Below, piece by piece: positions 53,905 to 61,599 of a stretch of DNA of 64,000 nt. Source of the DNA: an uncultured Pseudomonadales bacterium (GTDB lineage Bacteria > Pseudomonadota > Gammaproteobacteria > Pseudomonadales > Azotimanducaceae). Numbering within the stretch: the first letter of the stretch is position 1; every line of letters begins with the position of its first letter. The notes under the pieces were generated by a model. That model was not told the origin of the DNA. It was given only the letters and a program-made list of their open reading frames with translations, and ran no database searches. Where the stretch lies: NCBI GenBank assembly GCA_951813515.1, contig OX638346.1:1915617-1979616 (forward strand), given 5' to 3'. The position numbers and the translations under genes are program-made.

Positions 53905-54831
53905 ATGCGCGCTAGGACCATCTGGCGCGACGGCGAGTTCATCGCCTGGGACGAGGCTACCGTACACGTTTTGTCGCAGAGCCTGCAGCGAGGCTCGCTG
54001 GCGTTCGACTACCTGAGCGTCCATGAAACCCGGCGCGGCGTTGCCATGTTCCGCCTGCGCGATCACATTGAACGACTCGCCATCACCTGTGACATCGTCG
54101 GCCTGCCGCTCGACTACGCGGTGGACGAATTGATCGACGCCTGTGCAGAAACGGTGCGCCGCAACCGCGGCGCCAGGTCCGTCAAGATCAGCGCGCTGAT
54201 TCCTTCGGTCGAGGTCGAACTGGTTCCTCAGGATCCCCGTGTATCGGTATTCATCGCCGCCTATGACGGCGACCGCGACATCGTCGACCGGAACACGGGC
54301 AAACCGCATCGGCGAACGGAACTGTCCCTGAAGATCGAGCGCGACAAGCGCAGCCGCCGGGACGACATCATTCCGCCCCACGCGAAGGTCGCCGCCAACT
54401 ACACCGCCGCCATGACCGCCAAATGGCGGGCGCGACAGGAAGGTTTCGACGATGTCGTCCTGCTCGACGAGACCGGGCGTGTAACCGAGGCGCCAACGGC
54501 GAACGTGTTCCTTGTCGACGCGGCTGGCGACCTGGCAACACCGCCCGCAAGCAAGGTGCTGCTCGGTATCACGCGCGCGTCAATCATCGATCTCGCGTCG
54601 ACCATCGGCAGCGCGTGCGAAGAACGCGACATCTCGGTGGATGAACTCAAGCGCGCATCGGAAGTGTTCCTGACGGGCACGTCGGAGGGGGTGTGGCCCG
54701 CACTCTGGATCGACCGCAAGTTCGTTGGGGATGGAGATGTGGGTCCGATCACCACGCAGCTTCGAGACATGTACCGGGCCGTGGTGCGGGGCGAGGAACC
54801 GGCCTTCGAGCACTGGCTGCACTTCGTGTAG
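53905..54831 (+). CDS. Class IV PLP aminotransferase (BCAT/D-amino-acid-transaminase type)
   Basis: A 308-residue fold-type IV aminotransferase. It has TIWRDGEFIAWDEATVHVLSQSLQRGSLAFDYLSVHE, the Schiff-base Lys161 in PPHAKVAANY and Glu195 in GRVTEAPTANVFLV, with the PLP-phosphate segment SEVFLTGTSEGVWP. Such enzymes act on branched-chain or D-amino acids. Its place directly after the DgcN/DgcA-like genes, 46 bp away, makes D-amino acid or murein-peptide catabolism likely. Confidence 0.9.
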   Translation: MRARTIWRDGEFIAWDEATVHVLSQSLQRGSLAFDYLSVHETRRGVAMFRLRDHIERLAITCDIVGLPLDYAVDELIDACAETVRRNRGARSVKISALIPSVEVELVPQDPRVSVFIAAYDGDRDIVDRNTGKPHRRTELSLKIERDKRSRRDDIIPPHAKVAANYTAAMTAKWRARQEGFDDVVLLDETGRVTEAPTANVFLVDAAGDLATPPASKVLLGITRASIIDLASTIGSACEERDISVDELKRASEVFLTGTSEGVWPALWIDRKFVGDGDVGPITTQLRDMYRAVVRGEEPAFEHWLHFV

Positions 54832-54858
54832 CGCAGCGTTGTTCGCCTTCCGTCAGGC

Positions 54859-55332
54859 TCAGCCGAGGTGAATCTCGGTGCCGGGGGCCAGTGTGCCGCC
54901 TTCGATGACGCAGGCCCGCAAGCCTCCCCGATTGGCGAGTGCCCTGACGACATCCGCGGCTGGTACAGAAGTTGTTGCCAGCCGCCTGCCAAGGCTCGCG
55001 CACGGGTCGCAGGGCTCAATACCTTCGAGCTGCGCGTCCCCGATGGAGAAACGCTCCCCGACCAGGGAATTGAGGTCGACGCCTTGCGTGACGATGTTGC
55101 GGCGTGTTTCGGGCGCTTCGATGCTGAGCCCCGTACTCGCATTGAACGCCGCAACTGTCTCCGCCTCGATGAGCGTTACCTCGCTGGCGGGGTCGCCGTT
55201 GGGCTGGGAATGGTGGTGATCGCCTTCGATGCCGCGACCGGGAACCAGCGTCGCCTGATCCAGCGCGTCGGTTGGGCCTCCGCGTTCCGGGGCCACATGG
55301 ATGGCGATCACTCTGGGTTGTGATGCACCCAT
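54859..55332 (-). CDS. MOSC-domain protein
   Basis: A 157-residue MOSC-domain protein, a fold that carries sulfur or molybdenum cofactor in YiiM and MOCS-like enzymes. Typical stretches are GRGIEGDHHHSQ, EVTLIEAETV, TRRNIVTQGVDLNSLVGERFSIGDAQLEG and the cysteine motif GIEPCDPCASLGRRL. The ATG at 55332 overlaps the stop of the LRAT-like gene (TAATG); an ATG at 55359 is also possible. Confidence 0.88.
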   Translation of the reverse strand: MGASQPRVIAIHVAPERGGPTDALDQATLVPGRGIEGDHHHSQPNGDPASEVTLIEAETVAAFNASTGLSIEAPETRRNIVTQGVDLNSLVGERFSIGDAQLEGIEPCDPCASLGRRLATTSVPAADVVRALANRGGLRACVIEGGTLAPGTEIHLG

Positions 55333-55760
55333 TACCGGCGTTTCCGAAGTTTCCGACACAAGGCGTATCCGATGCCGACCGCCGCGACCGGATGACGTAT
55401 CGCGACCAGCACCGCGGCGCCAACAACCAGACCCGCGGCGACCGCCAGAAGCTGCTGGCTCCTTGGCTCGCCGGTGGTCGCGCGCGTCACGGTATGTTCG
55501 CAGTTGTTTCTGAACAGGTGGTAGCGCTGGGCCTTGCCTTCGGCCGCTTCGCGCGCGTGGCGGAGCGCCCGTGCGCGCTGCGATTCGTCGAGTCGCCGCG
55601 CTCGCAGGGCCTTGCCGCGCCGAAAGTCCTCCATGGAAGAAACGTGTTCGCCGCGCCGTGGCGTGTTGTGCAGGACGCGCCCATCGTCCAGGGCGATGCC
55701 CTGGTGCATCACCGGCCCCTTGCGCCGGAGGACGATATCTCCGGGTAGAACTTCTGTCAT
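55332..55760 (-). CDS. LRAT-like (permuted NlpC/P60) domain protein
   Basis: A 142-residue protein of the lecithin:retinol-acyltransferase-like fold, a permuted papain-like Cys enzyme. GDIVLRRKGPVMHQGIALDDGRVLHNT supplies the histidines (19 and 31) and RNNCEHTVTRA the catalytic Cys87. A hydrophobic C-terminal segment (LLAVAAGLVVGAAVLVAI, about 103-120) followed by RKLRKRR suggests membrane anchoring, as in eukaryotic LRAT/HRASLS acyltransferases. It is translationally coupled to the MOSC gene. Phospholipid acyl transfer or amide cleavage are both possible. Confidence 0.85.
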   Translation of the reverse strand: MTEVLPGDIVLRRKGPVMHQGIALDDGRVLHNTPRRGEHVSSMEDFRRGKALRARRLDESQRARALRHAREAAEGKAQRYHLFRNNCEHTVTRATTGEPRSQQLLAVAAGLVVGAAVLVAIRHPVAAVGIGYALCRKLRKRR

Positions 55761-55802
55761 TGATGGTGACTCGTGGGCAGCCGCTGCGGCATCGACGATA
55801 AC

Positions 55803-56144
55803 CTATTCGCCGGTCGTGATCGACTCGATCATGTAGTCGATGGACTCGAGCAGCCGTTCATCCGTGCAGGTGTTGCACAGCCCCTTGGGAGGCATGCCCG
55901 GCGGCATACCCTGGACAACGGACTGGAGCAGCGCGTCCCGGCCGCGGGCGAGGCGCGGCGTCCAGGCTTCCGTGTCGTCGAGCGCCGGCGCGCCGGCCAC
56001 GCCGCTGGCGTGGCAGGCAAAGCAGTAGCGCTCGTATGTCTGCTTGCCGGGATGTTCCAGGGACCCGTCCTGGTCGCACGCCGCAAGCAGGCCAGCGATT
56101 GCCATGGCAATGCACTGTATGGCTTTCGGCGCCTGCGCTCGCAT
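55803..56144 (-). CDS. Cytochrome c5-like lipoprotein
   Basis: A 113-residue periplasmic monohaem cytochrome. It has a lipobox-like LLAAC (Cys23), the haem site CFACH (Cys41, Cys44, His45) with the methionine ligand in the PPGMPPKG region, and the extra CNTC cysteine pair seen in cytochrome c5. It probably carries electrons between membrane complexes. GGAG lies just before the ATG; ahcY is divergent 120 bp away. Confidence 0.92.
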   Translation of the reverse strand: MRAQAPKAIQCIAMAIAGLLAACDQDGSLEHPGKQTYERYCFACHASGVAGAPALDDTEAWTPRLARGRDALLQSVVQGMPPGMPPKGLCNTCTDERLLESIDYMIESITTGE

Positions 56145-56249
56145 GGCTCTCCTTCCGGGATCGGGATGCGCGGACCATAGCGACTTGCGGCAGCCCTGTC
56201 TAACCCCTGAAACAGGTCCCCACTTTCGTTATAGTCGCGCGCTTGACCG

Positions 56250-56264
56250 GCTTGCGGAGCAAGC
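56250..56264 (+). promoter_or_regulatory. Hairpin enclosing the ahcY ribosome binding site
   Basis: GCTTGC (56250-56255) and GCAAGC (56259-56264) form a 6-bp stem whose loop and next base supply the GGAG Shine-Dalgarno sequence, and the ATG of ahcY follows at once. If it folds in the mRNA it would hide the site. No SAH riboswitch consensus was recognised upstream. Confidence 0.55.
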
Positions 56265-57626
<1,362 letters not shown>

Positions 57627-57702
57627 TCGGGCGCACGCCATCGCTGGCGCGGAAGCACCAAGGGTTGCTGTTGCCGACAGCCTGCGGGCGGAATGCGAAA
57701 AT

Positions 57703-57725
57703 GGGGGCGCTTGTGTCAGGCCCCC
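57703..57725 (-). terminator. Hairpin between ahcY and the selenoprotein gene
   Basis: GGGGGC (57703-57708) and GCCCCC (57720-57725) form a 6-bp GC stem in the short convergent gap. On the minus strand the hairpin is followed by ATTTTCG, so it could terminate the selenoprotein W-like gene. Confidence 0.45.
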
Positions 57726-57729
57726 CGGT

Positions 57730-57957
57730 TCAGCCCTGTTGCAGCTCCGCTACGAGCTTGTCTTCGTCGGGGAACTCGCCGGTCTCGTGCTTCGAGTAGA
57801 CCAGCGTCCCGTCCACGTTAACGTCGAAGATGCCGCCAGCCCCTTCTATGAGGAAGGCCTCGTCGCCGAACGCGTCTTTTATCTTGGCAGCCAAACTGAC
57901 CGCTTTGGGCTCGTAGCCTCAGGAAGTGCAATAGGTAATGGAGATGTCCAACGCCAT
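57730..57957 (-). CDS. Selenoprotein W-like (Rdx/SelT-SelW-SelH) protein with in-frame UGA
   Basis: A 75-residue thioredoxin-like redox protein if the TGA at 57919-57921 is read as selenocysteine. The frame starts ALDISITYCTS, then UGA, then GYEPKAVSLAAKIKDAFGDEA, LIEGAGGIFDVNVDG and LVYSKHETGEFPDEDKLVAEL, ending at a TGA at 57730-57732. This is the Rdx family fold from end to end, and the UGA falls exactly at the second redox residue of the C-x-x-C/U motif (C10, U13). A plausible SECIS hairpin lies directly downstream of the codon. The sec machinery (selA, selB, selD) is not in the window. The main alternative is a Cys protein carrying a nonsense mutation. Conventional annotation would end the protein at YCTS. 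Confidence 0.85.
57886..57918 (-). promoter_or_regulatory. Putative bacterial SECIS element
   Basis: Directly after the in-frame UGA the mRNA can fold with a lower stem GGC/GCC, an internal bulge, then AGCCCAAA paired with UUUGGCU (one bulged C), and an 8-base apical loop GCGGUCAG. A bulged base below an apical loop carrying GGUC about 18-21 bases after the UGA resembles the fdhF-type bacterial SECIS. The fold was worked out by eye. Confidence 0.65.
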
Positions 57958-58237
57958 GTCCTCGCGCCTGGAAGGTGGAAACCAAAGGTAACACCAGTTG
58001 GACGCGGAAGCGACTCGAAGCGTCCGTGCCGTCCTGATCGTTGCGTGAAGCGTGCCGAGGGCGTGGTTGGAAGACCCGCGCTTCCCTGGTCCGGGTGAGC
58101 GGACGAGTTGCGCTTGGGGCATGCATCGCATCGAAATCATGGCAAACGACTTACGCGAAACGGTGGCGTCGTCCGCTGTCGCGACCTCTCCGTCAAGCGG
58201 AGAATCCCCAGTCCATTTATTGAAACAGGAGTTGGCC
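57958..58237. other. Gap between the divergent selenoprotein and leader-peptide genes
   Basis: About 280 bp with no credible gene. It should hold the promoters for the minus-strand selenoprotein gene and the plus-strand GG-leader peptides. No clear -10/-35 pair stood out. Confidence 0.4.
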
Positions 58238-58405
58238 ATGTACGAACTAACGCAAGATCAGGCACTGGAAGTCAGCGGGGGGTCGGGTTTCGGTTCCGAC
58301 GAGTTCGGGACGAGGGAGCATCCCCCGGGCGCGTGGCTGGATATCAACTCGGGAGAGGTGGAGGAACTGATGCCGGGCTACTGGGTTCGGAAGCCGGGAA
58401 CCTGA
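58238..58405 (+). CDS. Double-glycine leader peptide 1 (RiPP/bacteriocin-like precursor)
   Basis: A 55-residue peptide with an excellent ribosome site (AGGAG, 6 bases before the ATG). It begins MYELTQDQALEVSGG, the pattern of double-glycine bacteriocin leaders (M-x-E-L-T-x5-E-V-x-G-G), with predicted cleavage after residue 15. The remaining 40-residue core SGFGSDEFGTREHPPGAWLD... ending PGYWVRKPGT is acidic and contains no cysteines. A partner with the same leader but a different core lies 88 bp downstream. No peptidase-containing ABC exporter or modification enzyme is in the window, so export would rely on a distant system. The function is unknown; a bacteriocin, signal or RiPP substrate are options. 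Confidence 0.7.
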   Translation: MYELTQDQALEVSGGSGFGSDEFGTREHPPGAWLDINSGEVEELMPGYWVRKPGT

Positions 58406-58493
58406 GCGTCCTCGTCAACAGTGACCGCGAGCCGGCAACAAGAGAATGTTCGCTTCGCGGCCTTGGACAATCACCGATCAATGGGAGTCAACC

Positions 58494-58706
58494 ATGCAGG
58501 AACTGACAAGGCGTGAGACACGGGAAATTGGCGGCGGGATGGAAGGGGTCCCCTATCACTACAAGAGCCAGAGGATCATCCTCCCCCCGTGGCCGCGTGA
58601 ACCGCGTGAACCGCGTGAACCGCTTGAACCGCTTGAACCGCTTGAACCGCTTGAACGTCCACCTTATCGTCCGCTGCCACGCCGTCTGCCGCAGTTTGGC
58701 GGCTAA
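58494..58706 (+). CDS. Double-glycine leader peptide 2 with proline-rich repeat core
   Basis: A 70-residue peptide with a good ribosome site (GGGAG, 6 bases before the ATG). The leader MQELTRRETREIGGG mirrors that of the gene upstream, so it was likely duplicated. The core (MEGVPYHYKSQRIILPPWP, then REP and LEP repeats, then LERPPYRPLPRRLPQFGG) is rich in Pro, Arg and Glu. The final PPYRPLPRRLP stretch resembles proline-rich antimicrobial peptides by composition; the comparison is suggestive only. The repeat is encoded by a 9-bp tandem repeat. Confidence 0.7.
   Translation: MQELTRRETREIGGGMEGVPYHYKSQRIILPPWPREPREPREPLEPLEPLEPLERPPYRPLPRRLPQFGG
58596..58656 (+). repeat. 9-bp coding tandem repeat in leader peptide 2
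   Basis: Three copies of CGTGAACCG (58596-58622) are followed by three full and one partial copy of CTTGAACCG (58623-58656). In frame they encode (Arg-Glu-Pro) three times and then (Leu-Glu-Pro) three times plus Leu-Glu. Copy number is probably variable through slippage, which would change core length without a frameshift. Confidence 0.9.
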
Positions 58707-58728
58707 TCGTCGGTGGCCGGCCGCAGTG

Positions 58729-59856
58729 CTACGCGGGAGCCGCGAACTCCTTGCGGATCGCGGCTCCCTGCGCGTCGAGGTCCGGGATGGCGAGTGATTT
58801 CGGCGTCGGGAGCGCCGCATTGGGATGCGCCGGCATCGAGACATCGCCGGTGGCGCTGGCGACGGTCCAGCGCCGCAGGGCGGGATGGGTCGACAGGTCC
58901 GCCAACCCGTTGACGTTGCCGTAGGCGATGCGGGCGACGCGCAGCTTGGCTTCCAGATCGCCTCGAGAATGCGCCGCGAAGAACGTGCCGACCATGTCGT
59001 CCACTTCTTCGCGGTGCGCCACCCGGTCCTTGTTGGTTTCGAATCGCGGATCCTGGGCCAGTTCTGCACGTTCCATGACCTGTTCTGCCAGGTCGCGCCA
59101 CTCGCGGTCGTTCTGGACGCAGATGACGAGCGTTGTGCCCTCGCGCGTGAGGAAGCCACCGTAAGGCGCGATGGACGGATGCGCGAGGCCCACGCGGCGC
59201 GGTCCTGAGCCCGTGTAGTCGTGCTGCAGCAGCGGCACTGACATCCAGTCCGCGATGACATCGAACAGGGACAGCTTCACCCCCTTCGCTACGCCCGTAC
59301 GCTTGCGTTCCAGAAGCGCCTCCGTGACCGCGAGGGCAGCCGACACGCCGGTTGCGATATCGCAGATAGAGACGCCGACGCGGCCGTACTCGCCCGGAGC
59401 TCCCGACACGGACACCAGCCCGGATTCGGCTTGCACCAGCAGGTCGTAGGCCTTCATGTTGGCGTGCTCGCCCTGTTCGCCGTATCCGGAAATATCGCAG
59501 GTGACGAGCCTCGGATAGCGTTGCCGCAACGCTTCGGAACCGAGACCTGATCTCGCGGCGGCCCCTACGGCCAGGTTCTGTATGAACACATCGGCGTGCG
59601 CGAGGATGCGATGGATCAGTGCCCGGTCGGGATCGCTCTTGATGTCGACGACAAGGGATTGCTTGCCCCGGTTCAACCAGGCGAAGTAGGCCGACTGGCC
59701 GTTGGCGTCGTCATCGTACTTGCGGGCGAAGTCTCCGTCGGAACGCTCCAGCTTGATGACCCGCGCTCCCGCGTCGGCCAGGCGACACGATGCCATCGGC
59801 CCGGCGACCGCCTGTTCCAGGGAAACAACGAGGAAACCCGCGAGAGGTAGCGTCAT
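58729..59856 (-). CDS. CaiB/BaiF-family CoA-transferase (class III)
   Basis: A 375-residue family III CoA-transferase that moves CoA between organic acids. It opens PLAGFLVVSLEQAVAGPMASCRLADAGARVIKLER, has the NRGKQSLVVDIKS segment, and the catalytic aspartate in MKAYDLLVQAESGLVSVSG. HPSIAPYGGFLTREG and CIVQNDREWRDLAEQV-like sequence (LVICVQNDREWRDLAEQV) complete the pattern. A TTG-ATG doublet lies at the start; ATG 59856 is used. The donor and acceptor acids are unknown. It is convergent with the leader-peptide genes. Confidence 0.93.
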   Translation of the reverse strand: MTLPLAGFLVVSLEQAVAGPMASCRLADAGARVIKLERSDGDFARKYDDDANGQSAYFAWLNRGKQSLVVDIKSDPDRALIHRILAHADVFIQNLAVGAAARSGLGSEALRQRYPRLVTCDISGYGEQGEHANMKAYDLLVQAESGLVSVSGAPGEYGRVGVSICDIATGVSAALAVTEALLERKRTGVAKGVKLSLFDVIADWMSVPLLQHDYTGSGPRRVGLAHPSIAPYGGFLTREGTTLVICVQNDREWRDLAEQVMERAELAQDPRFETNKDRVAHREEVDDMVGTFFAAHSRGDLEAKLRVARIAYGNVNGLADLSTHPALRRWTVASATGDVSMPAHPNAALPTPKSLAIPDLDAQGAAIRKEFAAPA

Positions 59857-59925
59857 CAACGTTTCTGGTTACCGCAGTATCGGCTGCGCCCCGAAGAAAC
59901 AGGACGCCTGCCAACACTCGTTCGG

Positions 59926-60213
59926 TCAGTCGCCCTCGGCGGTGACGGGGTCGATCATGCGTTTGACCAGGGTGACCTCCGTCGCCGGAAAGCCGCTTCT
60001 TTCGGCGTGTTCGTCAATGAGCGACTCGGTGTCGGCGATGTAGATGCAAAAGGTCTTGTCCCCCGCGACGTAGGAGTGTTCCCACTGGATGTTCTTGTTT
60101 TCGGCCTTCATGGCCGCCAGTACGCTGTTCGACTTCTGTGACGCTTCGCGCAGGGCGTCGCGTTCGGCGGTTCCGATTTCAGGAATATCTCTCTCTATCA
60201 CGTATCTGGGCAT
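59926..60213 (-). CDS. DUF4242 protein
   Basis: A 95-residue ferredoxin-like-fold protein of the DUF4242 family (related to the nickel-binding SCO4226-type proteins). It reads MPRYVIERDIPEIGTAERDALREASQKSNSVLAAM, then IQWEHSYVAGDKTFCIYIADTESLIDEHAERSGFP, the standard pattern. Its function is not established. Confidence 0.9.
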   Translation of the reverse strand: MPRYVIERDIPEIGTAERDALREASQKSNSVLAAMKAENKNIQWEHSYVAGDKTFCIYIADTESLIDEHAERSGFPATEVTLVKRMIDPVTAEGD

Positions 60214-60361
60214 TGCTTCGCTCCTCGACCATAGACCTCAATCTTCCACCAGGGGCTGACGCCGCGCAAATCGCCCGGCTTGATCAGAAGTAGCTTCTAC
60301 TCCGAATCAGGTATTGTCGAGTCCATTAGACACCACAAGATTTGTCGATTAAGATCGACAG

Positions 60362-60374
60362 TACAATTATTGTA
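60362..60374. promoter_or_regulatory. Palindromic -10-like element before the second DUF4143 gene
   Basis: TACAAT (60362-60367) and ATTGTA (60369-60374) form a symmetrical site in an AT-rich stretch 15 bp before the ATG. TACAAT matches a -10 box at five of six positions. No good -35 lies 16-18 bp upstream, so I regard it as a candidate only. Confidence 0.35.
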
Positions 60375-60389
60375 GAGTTAACTCGACGG

Positions 60390-61574
60390 ATGGACGATGA
60401 TGCGCTTCTAGATATCGCTGCCACCTGGAGCTTCTGGGATCGGGCACCACCACCGTCGATACGCCGCGCCGTCGAATTACCTCGCGTGTTGTCCGCTCGC
60501 ACTGCGCTCGTGATCCAGGGCGTTCGCCGCTGCGGTAAATCCACTCTGCTCACGCAGTTGATCAAGCGCTATCGGCTCAAACGGAGAGACTGCCTTTTCG
60601 TCAACTTCGAGGATCCCCGTCTCGCGGGCTCTCTCGGCTTTGAAACGCTTGAGCGGTTGACACGCGCGTTCGGGAAATTGCGAGGGGAAGCGGAGACGCT
60701 CACGGTCTTTCTGGATGAGATCCAATGGGTGGACGGCTGGGAAAGATGGCTGAGAACAAAACTCGACAGGCCGGGCCGCTATCGATTCGTGGTGAGCGGC
60801 TCGAACGCACGCCTCCTGTCCGGTGAACTGTCTTCCGTACTGACCGGAAGGCATATCACGGTTGAACTCTACCCCTTCGACTTCTCGGAGTTCCGGAGCA
60901 TGCACCCGGACGGCACCATCGCCGAGTATCTGCATCGCGGCGGCTTTCCGGAACCGATCACGAGCGGCGAGGCGGACCATCTCCTGCGGCAGTACTTCGT
61001 CGACATTGTCCAACGCGACGTGCGCGAGCGGGTTGGCGCGAGATCGTCGCTGACCCTTCGGCAGATCGTGCAGATGGTCTTCGAATCGGCCGGTTCCGAA
61101 CTGAGTCTGCGCCGGATCGCGGCCGCGAGCGGGGTCGCGGTCGAGACTGTGTCGGCATACCTTGAAGCGTGTGAACAGGCCTATCTTCTGTTCCAGTGTC
61201 CCTGGTTTGCGTTCTCGGAGCGCAAGCGGTCGCAGAGAAACCGCAAGTATTATCCGGTCGATACCGCGCTGCGGCGTGTTGCGGTAACCCGTACCGGTGC
61301 GGATGCGGGCAAGGCGCTTGAATGCGCCACGTTCGTTGAACTCAAGAAACGTTACCGAGACGTCTCCTACTGGCGGGGCGCAGGGGAAGTGGACTTCGTG
61401 GTCAGAACCGGCGATCGTCCGACTCCGGTCCAGGTGACCGTGGAGGGGGCCGGGGAACGTCACCTGCGTGCATTGGATGACTTCTACGAGGCATTTCCTC
61501 ACGCCACGGAAGCCGTGATCGTGACGATGGGAAGTTTCCCGGCCATCCTCTCGAACCTGGCCGCGAGCGATTGA
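60390..61574 (+). CDS. AAA-type ATPase with DUF4143 domain, second copy
   Basis: A 394-residue homologue of the gene at 23.5-24.6 kb. Walker A is GVRRCGKST (residues 44-52), Walker B VFLDEIQWV, with FVVSGSNARLLSGEL, a winged-helix-like middle and the nuclease-like C-terminus (YWRGAGEVDFVVRTGDRPTPVQVTVE). It belongs to the same family but to a divergent subgroup. The TTG at 60342 could add 16 residues; ATG 60390 is preferred. The role is unknown. Confidence 0.86.
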   Translation: MDDDALLDIAATWSFWDRAPPPSIRRAVELPRVLSARTALVIQGVRRCGKSTLLTQLIKRYRLKRRDCLFVNFEDPRLAGSLGFETLERLTRAFGKLRGEAETLTVFLDEIQWVDGWERWLRTKLDRPGRYRFVVSGSNARLLSGELSSVLTGRHITVELYPFDFSEFRSMHPDGTIAEYLHRGGFPEPITSGEADHLLRQYFVDIVQRDVRERVGARSSLTLRQIVQMVFESAGSELSLRRIAAASGVAVETVSAYLEACEQAYLLFQCPWFAFSERKRSQRNRKYYPVDTALRRVAVTRTGADAGKALECATFVELKKRYRDVSYWRGAGEVDFVVRTGDRPTPVQVTVEGAGERHLRALDDFYEAFPHATEAVIVTMGSFPAILSNLAASD

Positions 61575-61599
61575 GCGGTTCGATAGCGAGCGGAAGCGC

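Noticed and set aside
56150..56264. SAH or SAM riboswitch before ahcY
   Set aside because: I could not find the conserved core of either class; only the short hairpin at the ribosome site is evident.
57919..58239. A 106-codon minus-strand frame ending at the UGA
   Set aside because: Only its last 12 codons match the SelW-like protein; the upstream part is non-coding and a better start is the ATG at 57957.
58596..58656. Tandem repeats as a possible CRISPR array
   Set aside because: The units are 9 bp, directly abutting, without spacers, and lie in frame within a peptide gene.
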